DNA of 64,000 nucleotides from an uncultured Clostridia bacterium. GTDB taxonomy: Bacteria > Bacillota > Clostridia > Christensenellales > Aristaeellaceae. Where the stretch lies: positions 62,001-126,000 of the forward strand of contig CAKURR010000001.1 in assembly GCA_934675735.1 (NCBI GenBank). The letters run 5' to 3'. Positions within the stretch are counted from its first letter, which is position 1, and each line of letters opens with the position of its first letter. The notes beneath the pieces are model-generated. The model saw only the letters and a list, made by a program, of their open reading frames with translations, was not told the origin of the DNA and ran no database searches. Made by a program: the position numbers and the translations under genes. Shown in pieces: positions 33,157 through 43,113 of the stretch.

Positions 33157-33897
33157 TCACACCTCCGGCCGCAGCGTGCCGCCCGCGACAAAATGCTTTT
33201 CACCCGCGTCGGACGCAATCTGGAAAGAGAACGCCGCGTCGTTTCGGGCGAGGGTGACGCGCAGCGGGTCGCGGCCGCGGATTTCCTTTTCATATCCGGC
33301 GACCAAATCGCCGATGTATGCGCCGCGCAGCGCGTCGAAACCGAGCGCGTCGCAGAGCCACGCGATGTATTTCGTGTTGTTGACGTGGCCGTTCACGTCG
33401 AAATCGGAATACTGCGGCGCACGGGTGAACATCTGCGGCGCTTCGCCCCGGAGCGCGGGCATGCGCGTGGGCAGGGCAATCGGCGCGGTCAGGTCGCTGT
33501 TATCCGGAAAGCCGAGGTCGACCTTCTGCGGGCTGACGATGCGGCGCTGCTTCGTATCCAGCATCACCCAGAGCGCACCCGCGGCGGCCAGCGGCGTGCC
33601 GTCCTCCAATGCGAACACATGATAGCGCGGGCAGAAGAAGCGGTTCATTTCACCCGGCCACGTCGTGTGTACCACCGTTTCGCCCTGGCGCGGCGCACGC
33701 AGCGTGCTGACATGGATGCGCGCCAGCGCGAAAAACAGCCCGCGCGCCATCATTTGGTCATAGCCCGCGCCGAGGGAGAGCGCGTGACGCTCGCCGCCCT
33801 CCTGCATGGCGATAAAGAGCGCGTCGAGCCGCATGCGGCGCTCAAAGTCGCAGTCCGTCGCGCGCACCTGAAAGGATTCCGTGTAGGTTTTATTCAT
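33157..33897 (-). CDS. Acyl-ACP thioesterase family protein
   Basis: A 246-residue acyl-ACP thioesterase (FatA/FatB-like bacterial branch) with two hot-dog domains. The N-terminal half includes ATDCDFERRMRLDALFIAMQEGG and the conserved RIHV segment. The second hot-dog domain carries YSDFDVNGHVNNTKYIAW, the classic D-x-N-x-H-V-N-N motif with the catalytic Asn/His. It releases free fatty acids from acyl-ACP. RBS CGGAGG precedes ATG 33897. It is divergent from the giant repeat-protein gene and translationally linked to the Nif11-type gene. Confidence 0.92.
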   Translation of the reverse strand: MNKTYTESFQVRATDCDFERRMRLDALFIAMQEGGERHALSLGAGYDQMMARGLFFALARIHVSTLRAPRQGETVVHTTWPGEMNRFFCPRYHVFALEDGTPLAAAGALWVMLDTKQRRIVSPQKVDLGFPDNSDLTAPIALPTRMPALRGEAPQMFTRAPQYSDFDVNGHVNNTKYIAWLCDALGFDALRGAYIGDLVAGYEKEIRGRDPLRVTLARNDAAFSFQIASDAGEKHFVAGGTLRPEV

Positions 33898-33946
33898 AAG
33901 ACGCCTCCGTTTTTGTCACCTGAAAGTATAGCGCAATTCGCTTTTC

Positions 33947-33975
33947 TTGACAAGACCCGCCGGATGGATTAAAAT
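33947..33975 (+). promoter_or_regulatory. Sigma-A promoter for the giant repeat protein
   Basis: TTGACA (33947-33952) and TAAAAT (33970-33975), 17 bp apart. It overlaps the first codons of the longest open frame and so rules out starts at 33947 or 33974. Confidence 0.78.
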
Positions 33976-34042
33976 GAATCGATTGGATGAATTTGTTTAT
34001 CCGCTTCCCTTTCCGCGCGACGCGCCGAGGGAGTGGATTGAA

Positions 34043-37000
34043 ATGGATGAGAGAGCTTTTTCCCGAAAGCGGAGGAATATTGTTTTGAATCAAATCATCA
34101 AAGCGGGCGCACTGGTGTGCGCGTTGGCGATGCTTGAATGGAACGCTGCGGCAGTCGCGGAGGAAAAACGCCTTGGCGACTATATTTATGTGCCCGCCAT
34201 GAGCGTGCCGGGCAGCATGGGCACAATCGGCCTGCGCGTGGAGGGCGTGAAATGCGGCGAAAACGGCGGGACGGAGACGGTTGAATCGCTTGCCGGCGCG
34301 GAATTCGGCGTGTATGTCTATTCCGGCGAGGGCAGGCTCACGCCGTGGGCGAACCCGCTGCTGCCCAGCGAGCCGATGCGCATCCGCACGGGCGAAACCG
34401 AGACGCGTTTCAGCCTGCCGCAGGGCACGGAGTTTTACCTCAGACAGGAGAGCGCGCCCGAGGGCTATGTTTTTGACGCGCAGACGCTGATTCCCGTGGT
34501 GGACGGCGAAATCGTCGTCCGCAACGAGGCTCAGGGGCGGCTGACAGTGGCCGTGCGCGACACGCTCGGCGGCGCGATTGCGGGCGTGAAGCTGATTGCG
34601 GCGGATGAAACGGGCAATCAGACCGAGCTGGTGACCGATGAAAACGGGCAGGCGCTGCTGCTGTGCAGTCAGGCAGACACGTATACGGTGACGGAGAGCG
34701 GGCTGCCCGACGGCGTGCTCCCGAGCGAAAACAGCGGCATGCAGGTGCAGGTCGCGCTTGCCGCCGAAACGGGTGTGACGTTTGAGCATCCCGCGCCGGG
34801 CGTTGTGCAGGTGGCGGCGACGCTGACCGCCGTCAACGCGCTGGGCGAGCGGGAGGAAACGCCGCTTTCGGGCGTGACGCTGCGCTTGGCCGATGGGGCG
34901 GAAGCGACGACGGACGGCGACGGCGCGGCGCAGCTGGCGCTGGCGGAGGGCACATATGACGCGTCGTTTGTCTATGCGGGCGATGAAAGCGTCGCGCTGC
35001 CGTTCACACAGGGGCAGTTGATTGTGCGCAGCGGCGAAACCACGCGCGTGGAATTGGCCGCGCTGAGCACGGAGGGGCGCATTGTCGTGCAGGCAGAAAG
35101 CGAACACGCGGTTTCCGGCAGCACGGTGCGTTTTGTTTCCGACACGACGGGCGAAATTTATGGGCCGTATGCGATGGATGCGGACGGTTTCGCGGTGTCC
35201 GACGCGCTTCCGGCGGGCAATTATCATGTGGATGCGCTCGATTTGCCGGAAGATACGCGACGCGGCGGCCTGTTTGTCGATGGCGCCGAAGCGGACGGAC
35301 AGACGGCCGTTTCCGTGAAGGCGGGGCAGGCGGCGCAGCTGCGCGTGCGGCTGCTCACGCTGGAAAAGCAAAGCTTTGCCGTGACGCGCGCGGAAATCGG
35401 CGAGGACGGCAAGCGGGCGCAAAGCGCAATGGCGGAGAACCTGACCGTCGATCTCTTTTTGGCGGACGGGACGCTTGTCGCGGAGGATTTGACGGCGGCG
35501 GACGGCCACGTGACCGTGGAAGCGTTGAGCGGCAGCTATGTGCTGCGGCTGGATGACAAAGACGCGCAGAAGCTGGGTGTTCTGGCGCAGTCCGAGCCGT
35601 TCACTCTGCCGACCCGCGAGGAATCCGTCGTTTTTGATGCGAATCAAACGCGGCTGATGCTCCGCAGTGAGGATGAAAACGGCAATGCGGTTGCGGGCGC
35701 GGCTTATACCGTGACGGATGCGGCGGGGCACAGCTACGCCGTGACGACGGACGAGACGGGCGAGGCCGTTACGCCGCTTCTGGCGCTCGGGCAGGCGACT
35801 GCCCGCACACAGAGCGCGCCCGAAGGGCATGACGACGCGCCGCAGATGCAGGCGGAAGCGGTTTCGGGCGAGGCCGTGCAGGTCGTGATGACGCATGAGA
35901 GCCACGGCGAGGCGCGGTTCACGGTGCGCGTTCAGGGGCTGGATGCGAACGGAAACGCCGCCGTTCAGCCGCTTTCGGGCGCGACAGTGCGCCTGTACAG
36001 CGTGCAGGACGGCGGGCGGCAGATGAATGACACGGGCATGACGCTGCAAACGGATGAAAACGGCGTCTGTTCGGCGCGTCTTGCCGCGGGCGAATATACG
36101 GCGCAGGTGCAGGGGCTTGCCGGGGGCATGACCGCGCCTCAGGCTGTGCGCTTTACCATGCGCAATACCCAACAGACGGATGTAGCGCTGACATGCTTGG
36201 ATGCGCTCGGCGGCGTCCGCGTGACGCTGGCAGGCGGCGAGCTTAGCGAAGAGCAGCTGGCGCAGGTGCGCTTTGAACTGCTGACTTCGGACGGTCGGAC
36301 GGTCGATTTGACGCTCACGGACGGCGCGTTCTACGCGGGCGGCCTGTCCGCCGGAACATATGTCCTCCGCCAGACGCAGATGCCCGAGGGCTACACACTC
36401 TCCGGCGAGCAGACCGTGGCGGTTGTCGGCGGCGAAGCGCAGACCGTGACCGTGCCGCTGGAGGAATACGCGCTGCTGACGGTGGATAAGACGGGCCTCA
36501 CCTTCAACGATAAGCTGCAAACTTATGTCGTGCCGCTGACGGGCGAATACGGCCTGTATACGATGGAAAACGGCGAGCTTGCGCCGTATCCCTCCGCGTC
36601 GGAGCAGCTCACCGTGTGGGCCAACGCTGCGCCGGATGGCAAAAAGGCCGTCAGCGTCAAGCTCCCCGCGACGGTGGAGGGCACGACGTATTATCTGCGC
36701 GAGCTGAGCGGTGCGGCGGGCTTTGCCAAAGACGAAACGACCTATGAAGTGACGCTGACGGCGGGCGAAACCCGCACGCTGAACTGTGCGGTTTCCAGCG
36801 ACAGGGGCTTTATCAACCTCGACGTGCTGGATGCGGCCACGGGCGGCCACGTCTCCGGCGGGCGCTTTGAACTGCTGGATGCGGACGGCGAAACCGTGCT
36901 GAACATCGAGATGGGCGGCGAAGCCTACCGCAACGCGATGGCCGTGCCCGTGGGCACGTATACGCTGCGCCAGACGGAGGCGGCGGACGGCTACGCGCTG

Positions 37001-40000
37001 TGCGAAACCGACGAGGTTGCGGTGGAAATCCCGCCGTATCTGACGGAGGGCGGCAGTGTGGCCGACGTGCGCCTGACCTGCCTGTCTCTGCCGGAAACGG
37101 AGGAAATCGACGGGCTGCTGGCCGACGTTTATGCCGCCAACGAGCAGGGGCTGACCCTGCTGACGGTGGACACGGGCGCGGTGCGCAGGGGCGAAAAGCT
37201 GATTGACCCGCGCGTGGAAATCGACGTGGAGGAGCAGAGCGGCGCGCGCGTGACCGTCGAGAGCCTTGTGCTCACCGCGCCGACGGATGAAAACGGCGGG
37301 CGCTATCGGGCGCGTGTGGAATACAGTCTGGCGGGCGGCGGCTGGCGGCCCTCCGAAGCGCTGGTGACGGATGTGCTCACGGGGCCGACGGCGGTCAGCC
37401 TGGCGAACGTGCAGAACGACATCGACGCGGTGCGCGTCACCTATCTGAACGCCGAAACCGGCGAGGAAGCGGCGGACGGCGGCTTTGACCCGGAGCAGAT
37501 TACGCTCAATGTCAAGACGGGCGTGGACGGCGAGGCGAAGCTGAACGTGCGCACGCGGTTTGACGGCACGCTGCTCGTGCGCACCAACGACGGGCGGCAG
37601 GCAATGGCCCGCAGCGCCGAGCGCAGCGACAGCTTCTCCGTGGCGGGAAGCGGCGCGTTTGCGACGGCTTCTGCGGGTGTGGACGGCAAAATCAGCGGCG
37701 TGGCGTTTCTGGACAGCGACGCCGACGGCGTGATGGATGCGGGCGAAACCGCGCGCTATGCGGGCATGACCGTGACGCTGCTCACCCAATCGGGCGAGGT
37801 GGTGAACACCTGCCGCACGGGCGCGGATGGCCGATACGAATTTGCGCCCGTCTCCGGCGGCACGTATACTTTGCAGTTTGACGCGGGCAGCGGCGTGGTG
37901 TTTTCCGTCGGCGCGCTCTATTCCGAACATGTGCAGAGCGCGGTGCGCGATACGCATTACGGCCTGAGCGACACGCTGGTCATCGACGGCGACCACAGCG
38001 ATTACATCGTCAACGCGGGCTGCATTTACGCGGGCGAGGTCTACGGCGCGGTGCTCGAGCAGCTGGAGGACGGCCAGACGGTCGGCTTCGGCGGGCTGAG
38101 CCTTGAAATGGAAAAGGCGGGCGACGAAGAGCCCACCGTGGTCATGACCGGCGACGACGGCACGTTCGACTTTGCGGGTGTTCTGCCGGGGCAGTACGAC
38201 GCGGTGCTGACCCTGCCCGACGGCTATCTCTCGCCCGACGCGGAGGACGGCGAAATCCGCCGCGCGGTCGAGCTGGCTCAGGGCGACACGTTTGATTTCG
38301 GCACGGTGACGCTTTGCCGGAGCGCGTCGATTTCCGGCGCGATTCGCGTGGATGACGACGGCGACGGCATCATTGATGACGGCGCGCAGACGCTCTCCGG
38401 TGTTCGCGTCGTGCTGCTGCGCGCGAAGGACGGGCACACCGAGGGCGTGGCTGAAACCGTGACGGATGAAAACGGGCGCTATGTCTTTGACGACCTGTAT
38501 GCGGGCGCGTACAGCGTGCTCTTTGAGCTGAGCGGCGACTGGACGTTCACCCGATACGGCGAGGATTCCGCGGTCTACGGCGCGCTTTCCGCGAGCGGAA
38601 GCACGCAGACCATCGAGCTGAACATCGGCAGCCGGACGGAAAACATCGACGCGGGCGTGACCATTCCGGCCCAGCTGACCGTCAATGTGTTCAAGGACAC
38701 GCAGGGCGACGGCGTAAAGGGCACACACGAGGAGAACTTCGAGGGCGTCGCCGTGACGCTCATTCATATCGAAAACGGCGAGGACGCGGAATCCGTGACC
38801 TATAAGACGGACGCGGAGGGCAACGTGACTTTTGCGGGCGTCAGCCCGGGCGAATACGCGATTGCCTATCAGCTGCCGGGCCAGTGGCGCGCCACCAAAC
38901 AGGCGCAGTCGGCCAACGCGCCGACGAGCTGTGTGCCGCAGACGACGCTTTCAAGCGGCAGAAGCGAGCCGTTCGCCCTGACGATGGGGCAGACGGGCGT
39001 GAAGATGTATATCGGCGCCATCCTCTCCGGCTCGATTTCCGGCGTGGTGTATTATGACGACGACGCGGATGCGAAGCTCGGCGCGAGCGAGAGCTATTGC
39101 AGGGGCGCATCCGTGGAGCTGCTGAACAGCGCGGGCGAGGTTGTCGCCTCGGCCCGAACGGCGGAGGACGGCAGTTACGCCTTTGAAGGCGTGGCCCCGG
39201 GCCGCTACCGCGTGCGCTTCACGGCCAAGGAGACCGACAGCGGCTTCTCCGCGACGGAACGCACGATGGCCAAGGGCGGCGTGCAGCAGAGCGACGGGCC
39301 GATTGCCACTACGCGCGTATTGACGGTTTCCGGCGGCGACGCGCTCGACGAGGTGAACGCGGGCGTTGTGCGCATGGGCACGCTGACGGGCACGGTCTGG
39401 GTGGATCAAAACGGCGACGGCATCCGGCAAGAAGGCGAAACCGCGCTTTCCGGCGTGGATGTTCAGCTGATGAACGGCGCGGGCCGCGTGATTGCCGCGA
39501 GCACGGTGACCGACGAAAACGGCAGCTTTACCTTTGAAAAGATGGCGCCCGGCGACTATAAGATTCGCGTGGACGCGCCCGAGGGCTATGTGTTCTCCGG
39601 CGCGGCGCAGGACAGCGTGCTTCCGCTGGAAAGCACGCGGGACGGACGCGGGTATTCCGCTTCGTTCACGATGCTGGGCGGCGCGAAGGTCGAGGGCGCG
39701 TCCTTCGGCCTGCTGACACAGGGCAAAATCGAGGGCCGCATCTGGCTGGACGACGATTACGACGGCCTGATGGGCGAAAACGCGGCGGGTCTGCGCGGCG
39801 CGTCCGTGGCGCTGCTAAGCGGCGACGGCACGGAAATTGCGCAGACGCAGTCCACCCGAAGCGGCGAGTTTGCCTTTGAACGGCTGATGCCCGGCACATA
39901 CGCCGTGCGCATCACCCTGCCGGAGGGCTATGTCTACACGGCGGGCGGCGCGGATTCGCTGGCCGAGCGCACGGATGAATCGACGATTACGCTCGATTTG

Positions 40001-41740
40001 GGCGAGCTGCACATGGGCGAAACGCTTTCGGGCGTGACGGTCGGCGCGCTGACGCCCGCTTCCGTCGGCGGCGTGGTCTGGCTGGACGCGGACGACGACG
40101 GCCGCAGACAGGTCGGCGACGCGGGCATTCAGGGTGCGACGGTCTGCCTGACCGTGACGGACGGCGCGGATGCGGGCAAGACCTTCACTGCGACGACCGA
40201 CGAGACAGGCACCTATCGCTTTGACGGCGTGATGCCCGGTAAGGCGGAGATTTCCGTCACGCTGGCGGACGGCTATGCGTTTGCGAAAAACGTAAGCGGA
40301 ACGCGCCGCGTAAGCGTTATCCGCATGCAGGACAGCGTGAGCGGGCAGACGGCGGCGTTTGACGTATCCGGCGGCGAAAACAACCTTGATTTGGATATCG
40401 GCGTGGTCGCGGTCGGCACGATTACCGGCACGGTTTGGCAGGACAGCCAATACGACGGCACATACAGCAGGAAGGAAGGCGGCCTTTCCGACGCGACGGT
40501 CGAACTGATCAACGCGGCGGATGGTCAGACTGTGCGCACGGCTGTGACCGACGAAAGCGGCCAATATATGCTCGACTTTGTGCGCACGGGCGAATACGCG
40601 CTTCGCGTGACGCTTCCGGACGGCATGATGTTCACGTGCGGCGGCGAAAGCGTCGTCGCGATGACGGACGCAAGCCGCGCGCAGAGCGGCGCTTTCACGC
40701 TGGCGATGGGCGAAAGCCGCGAAAACATGAACGTCGGCGTGATTTCCGCCGCGAGCCTGACGGGCCGCGTGACGGCGGCGAACGCCGTGGTGACGCTGAC
40801 TCGGGGCGGAACGGTGGTTGCGACGACGCAGACGAATGAAAACGGCGACTTTGCGCTGACGATGCTGCGCCCGGGCGCGTACCGCGTGCGCATCGCCCTG
40901 CCGGAGGATACGCTCTTTGCGCTTGGAACGGCGCTTGAGATGACCGACGAGGATGCTCAGGAGGGGCAGACGGGCGAAATCGACCTGGCGATGGGCGAAC
41001 ACATCGCGCTGGATGAAGTCACGGCGGTGCAGACGGCGACCGTCGGCGGCCGCGCGTGGCAGGACGCCAACGCGGACGGCGCGCTGAACGACGGCGAGCT
41101 TGCGCTTTCGGGCGTGGTTGTCGCGCTGCTGGATGAAAACGGCGGCGTTGTTGCGCGGCAGACCGTCGGCGACGACGGGCGATACAGCTTCAGCCTCATC
41201 CGAAGCGGCACGTACGCGCTGCGCTTCACCCTGCCCGGCGGCGAGTTGTTTGCCGACCGGAGCGGCGAGGCGGGCGGCTCGTGCGTCGCGCCTGCGGAGG
41301 GCGGCACGGCCACAACCGAGCCGATGACGCTGGAGGCGGGGCAGAAGCTCGACAACCTGAACGTCGGCGCGATTGAGGCGTGCGAAATCGGCGACACCGT
41401 GTGGCTGGACAGCAACGGCAACGGCCTGCAGGATTACGGCGAAGAAAACCTGGCGGGTGTGGAGCTGACGCTGCTGCACGCGGACACGATGACCGAGGCG
41501 GCGCAGACGAACAGCGACGAATACGGCTACTATCATTTCAGAAATCTGCGGCCGGGCAGCTATGTGCTGCGCGTGAAGCTGAAGGACGGCGACACGCTGA
41601 CCTTCCGTTTCGGCGCGCCGCTGGGCGAAATCGACAGCGACATCGATCCCGAAACGGGGCTGAGCGACGTGCTCCGCCTGCAATCCGGCGAACGCAGACT
41701 CAACGTGGATATCGGCTTGACCGAATACACAAAGGACTAA
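34043..41740 (+). CDS. Giant secreted SdrD B-like repeat protein
   Basis: About 2,565 residues. A signal peptide (basic RKRRN, hydrophobic AGALVCALAMLEWNAAAVA) starts the protein. Residues about 50-1,200 are tandem prealbumin-like/Cna-B-like beta modules ('GTYTLRQTEAADGY', 'GTYVLRQTQMPEGY'). From about residue 1,213 to the end there are at least 11 SdrD B-like modules of about 115 residues, each opening with a calcium-loop-like segment such as VWLDSNGNGLQD or IRVDDDGDGIID and closing with 'Y.F..L.PG.Y.L'. No LPXTG sorting signal or membrane anchor is present; it ends ...LNVDIGLTEYTKD. ATG 34043 has GGGAG 9 bases upstream; TTG 34085 with GGAGG is an alternative. Likely an adhesin or surface-layer stalk. 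Confidence 0.88.
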   Translation: MDERAFSRKRRNIVLNQIIKAGALVCALAMLEWNAAAVAEEKRLGDYIYVPAMSVPGSMGTIGLRVEGVKCGENGGTETVESLAGAEFGVYVYSGEGRLTPWANPLLPSEPMRIRTGETETRFSLPQGTEFYLRQESAPEGYVFDAQTLIPVVDGEIVVRNEAQGRLTVAVRDTLGGAIAGVKLIAADETGNQTELVTDENGQALLLCSQADTYTVTESGLPDGVLPSENSGMQVQVALAAETGVTFEHPAPGVVQVAATLTAVNALGEREETPLSGVTLRLADGAEATTDGDGAAQLALAEGTYDASFVYAGDESVALPFTQGQLIVRSGETTRVELAALSTEGRIVVQAESEHAVSGSTVRFVSDTTGEIYGPYAMDADGFAVSDALPAGNYHVDALDLPEDTRRGGLFVDGAEADGQTAVSVKAGQAAQLRVRLLTLEKQSFAVTRAEIGEDGKRAQSAMAENLTVDLFLADGTLVAEDLTAADGHVTVEALSGSYVLRLDDKDAQKLGVLAQSEPFTLPTREESVVFDANQTRLMLRSEDENGNAVAGAAYTVTDAAGHSYAVTTDETGEAVTPLLALGQATARTQSAPEGHDDAPQMQAEAVSGEAVQVVMTHESHGEARFTVRVQGLDANGNAAVQPLSGATVRLYSVQDGGRQMNDTGMTLQTDENGVCSARLAAGEYTAQVQGLAGGMTAPQAVRFTMRNTQQTDVALTCLDALGGVRVTLAGGELSEEQLAQVRFELLTSDGRTVDLTLTDGAFYAGGLSAGTYVLRQTQMPEGYTLSGEQTVAVVGGEAQTVTVPLEEYALLTVDKTGLTFNDKLQTYVVPLTGEYGLYTMENGELAPYPSASEQLTVWANAAPDGKKAVSVKLPATVEGTTYYLRELSGAAGFAKDETTYEVTLTAGETRTLNCAVSSDRGFINLDVLDAATGGHVSGGRFELLDADGETVLNIEMGGEAYRNAMAVPVGTYTLRQTEAADGYALCETDEVAVEIPPYLTEGGSVADVRLTCLSLPETEEIDGLLADVYAANEQGLTLLTVDTGAVRRGEKLIDPRVEIDVEEQSGARVTVESLVLTAPTDENGGRYRARVEYSLAGGGWRPSEALVTDVLTGPTAVSLANVQNDIDAVRVTYLNAETGEEAADGGFDPEQITLNVKTGVDGEAKLNVRTRFDGTLLVRTNDGRQAMARSAERSDSFSVAGSGAFATASAGVDGKISGVAFLDSDADGVMDAGETARYAGMTVTLLTQSGEVVNTCRTGADGRYEFAPVSGGTYTLQFDAGSGVVFSVGALYSEHVQSAVRDTHYGLSDTLVIDGDHSDYIVNAGCIYAGEVYGAVLEQLEDGQTVGFGGLSLEMEKAGDEEPTVVMTGDDGTFDFAGVLPGQYDAVLTLPDGYLSPDAEDGEIRRAVELAQGDTFDFGTVTLCRSASISGAIRVDDDGDGIIDDGAQTLSGVRVVLLRAKDGHTEGVAETVTDENGRYVFDDLYAGAYSVLFELSGDWTFTRYGEDSAVYGALSASGSTQTIELNIGSRTENIDAGVTIPAQLTVNVFKDTQGDGVKGTHEENFEGVAVTLIHIENGEDAESVTYKTDAEGNVTFAGVSPGEYAIAYQLPGQWRATKQAQSANAPTSCVPQTTLSSGRSEPFALTMGQTGVKMYIGAILSGSISGVVYYDDDADAKLGASESYCRGASVELLNSAGEVVASARTAEDGSYAFEGVAPGRYRVRFTAKETDSGFSATERTMAKGGVQQSDGPIATTRVLTVSGGDALDEVNAGVVRMGTLTGTVWVDQNGDGIRQEGETALSGVDVQLMNGAGRVIAASTVTDENGSFTFEKMAPGDYKIRVDAPEGYVFSGAAQDSVLPLESTRDGRGYSASFTMLGGAKVEGASFGLLTQGKIEGRIWLDDDYDGLMGENAAGLRGASVALLSGDGTEIAQTQSTRSGEFAFERLMPGTYAVRITLPEGYVYTAGGADSLAERTDESTITLDLGELHMGETLSGVTVGALTPASVGGVVWLDADDDGRRQVGDAGIQGATVCLTVTDGADAGKTFTATTDETGTYRFDGVMPGKAEISVTLADGYAFAKNVSGTRRVSVIRMQDSVSGQTAAFDVSGGENNLDLDIGVVAVGTITGTVWQDSQYDGTYSRKEGGLSDATVELINAADGQTVRTAVTDESGQYMLDFVRTGEYALRVTLPDGMMFTCGGESVVAMTDASRAQSGAFTLAMGESRENMNVGVISAASLTGRVTAANAVVTLTRGGTVVATTQTNENGDFALTMLRPGAYRVRIALPEDTLFALGTALEMTDEDAQEGQTGEIDLAMGEHIALDEVTAVQTATVGGRAWQDANADGALNDGELALSGVVVALLDENGGVVARQTVGDDGRYSFSLIRSGTYALRFTLPGGELFADRSGEAGGSCVAPAEGGTATTEPMTLEAGQKLDNLNVGAIEACEIGDTVWLDSNGNGLQDYGEENLAGVELTLLHADTMTEAAQTNSDEYGYYHFRNLRPGSYVLRVKLKDGDTLTFRFGAPLGEIDSDIDPETGLSDVLRLQSGERRLNVDIGLTEYTKD

Positions 41741-41758
41741 GAGGAAGAAGGAACAACC

Positions 41759-42265
41759 ATGATTCAGGAACCGCTGACTGTCAGCCGCGCCGAAAAGGCG
41801 GACTGCGACGAAATTTACGCGCTCTATCACTCTCTGACCGACGATCCCTACGGCACGTGGAACGACGAATACCCCTCGAAGGAATGCGTTGAAAACGACC
41901 TGACGGAAAACATCGTCTACGTCATGCGCGACGCGACGGGGCGCATCGTCTCATCCATTGTCGATGAGCAGGATATTCACGAGTTTGACAATCTTGCGCC
42001 CTGGTATGCCGATGTGACGCGCTGGGCGCAGCTGGGCCGCCTCGGCGTGGCGCATGACGCGCAGGGCCACGGCATTGCCCGCAAAATGCTCTCGCACGCG
42101 ATGGAGCAGGCGAAGGCGCGCGGCTGCGAGGCCGTCCGCTTTCTGGTGGCGACGTGCAACATTCCGGCCCAGCGCTCCTACGCGAAGCTGAACTACGAAA
42201 TCTGCGGCGAGTGCGCGGAGTGGGAGGGTCACTGGCTCTGCTACGAAAAGCGCCTGACCGACTGA
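41759..42265 (+). CDS. GNAT family N-acetyltransferase
   Basis: A 168-residue GNAT acetyltransferase. The N-terminal segment (LTVSRAEKADCDEIYALYHSL), the central beta-bulge with LGRLGVAHDAQGHGIARKML (acetyl-CoA pyrophosphate loop QGHGIA) and the C-terminal NIPAQRSYAKLNYEICGE are typical. Substrate unknown (protein, amine or small molecule). RBS AAGAAGGAA precedes ATG 41759. It begins 18 bases after the giant repeat-protein gene and may be on the same transcript. Confidence 0.92.
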   Translation: MIQEPLTVSRAEKADCDEIYALYHSLTDDPYGTWNDEYPSKECVENDLTENIVYVMRDATGRIVSSIVDEQDIHEFDNLAPWYADVTRWAQLGRLGVAHDAQGHGIARKMLSHAMEQAKARGCEAVRFLVATCNIPAQRSYAKLNYEICGECAEWEGHWLCYEKRLTD

Positions 42266-42320
42266 GCGGGCATAAGACAGCGCGTCTTTGAGCGCAAAAA
42301 GAAAGAGGAGAACACCACTC

Positions 42321-43076
42321 ATGCACATGCGCACCAAGAAATGGGCGAAGCCGGAGCTGGCCGTCTGCCCGTATTTCACCGACGAGGCCGAAACCAAACG
42401 CGGCCATTGGCGGGAGCAGTTTGAACAGGACGGGCCGCTTTATCTGGAATTGGGCTGCGGCAAGGGCGTTTCCACCGCCGCGATGGTGAAGGATAATCCG
42501 GCAATCAACTATGTCGTGATGGATATCACCTGCAACGTGCTGGGCGACACGCGCCGCAACATCGAAAAGGCGTTTGACGGCGAGCCGGTGAAAAACGTGA
42601 TGATTGCGCGCTATGACATCAGCTACATCGAAAAGGTGTTCGCGCCCGAGGACAGGGTCGAGCGCATCTACATCAATTTCTGCAATCCGTGGACAAAGCG
42701 GCCCAAATACGCCAAGCGCCGGCTGACGCACCCGCGCCAGCTGATGCAGTATCGTGACTTTCTGGTGGACGGCGGCGAAATCTGGTTTAAGACGGACGAC
42801 ACCGCGCTGTTTACCGAATCCATGCCGTATTTCGACGCGTGCGGGTTTGAGCTGCGATACCTGACCAGCGACCTGCACGCGGCGGGGGTCACGCCCAACT
42901 ATATCAGCGAACACGAGATGAAGTTCACCGCGCTGGGCGTACCGATTAAATTCGCGCGCTTTGCCAAGAAGCCGGGCAGGGTGGAGCTCGACCCCGTGCG
43001 CTGGGTGATGCCGGGCGCGTTCGCCCGCCTGCGAGAAGAACCCGAAACCAAAGAAGCCGAAACCGACGAAGCGTAA
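42321..43076 (+). CDS. trmB: tRNA (guanine-N7-)-methyltransferase
   Basis: A 251-residue TrmB, forming m7G at position 46 of tRNA. Class I methyltransferase motif I is LELGCGKGVSTAAM; the family motif FCNPWTKRPKYAKRRLTHPRQL corresponds to the canonical 'FPDPWPK..H.KRRL'. The C-terminal tail is Glu-rich (EEPETKEAETDEA). ATG 42321 with GAGGAG 10 bases upstream is preferred to the frame start at 42288. It is next to GNAT and a lipid kinase in the same direction. Confidence 0.94.
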   Translation: MHMRTKKWAKPELAVCPYFTDEAETKRGHWREQFEQDGPLYLELGCGKGVSTAAMVKDNPAINYVVMDITCNVLGDTRRNIEKAFDGEPVKNVMIARYDISYIEKVFAPEDRVERIYINFCNPWTKRPKYAKRRLTHPRQLMQYRDFLVDGGEIWFKTDDTALFTESMPYFDACGFELRYLTSDLHAAGVTPNYISEHEMKFTALGVPIKFARFAKKPGRVELDPVRWVMPGAFARLREEPETKEAETDEA

Positions 43077-43113
43077 CGCAAGATAAAACGCAAGATAAAC
43101 GGAGGAATGCGCC

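Noticed and set aside
33890..38767. A 1,625-residue open frame on the minus strand, antisense to the giant repeat protein
   Set aside because: It is a by-product of the high-GC codon pattern on the plus strand. The translation is low-complexity (Arg/His/Ala-rich), has no domain, and overlaps the promoter of the real gene.
39815..41830. A 671-residue minus-strand frame at the end of the giant repeat gene
   Set aside because: Same shadow effect; it would also overlap the GNAT start region.
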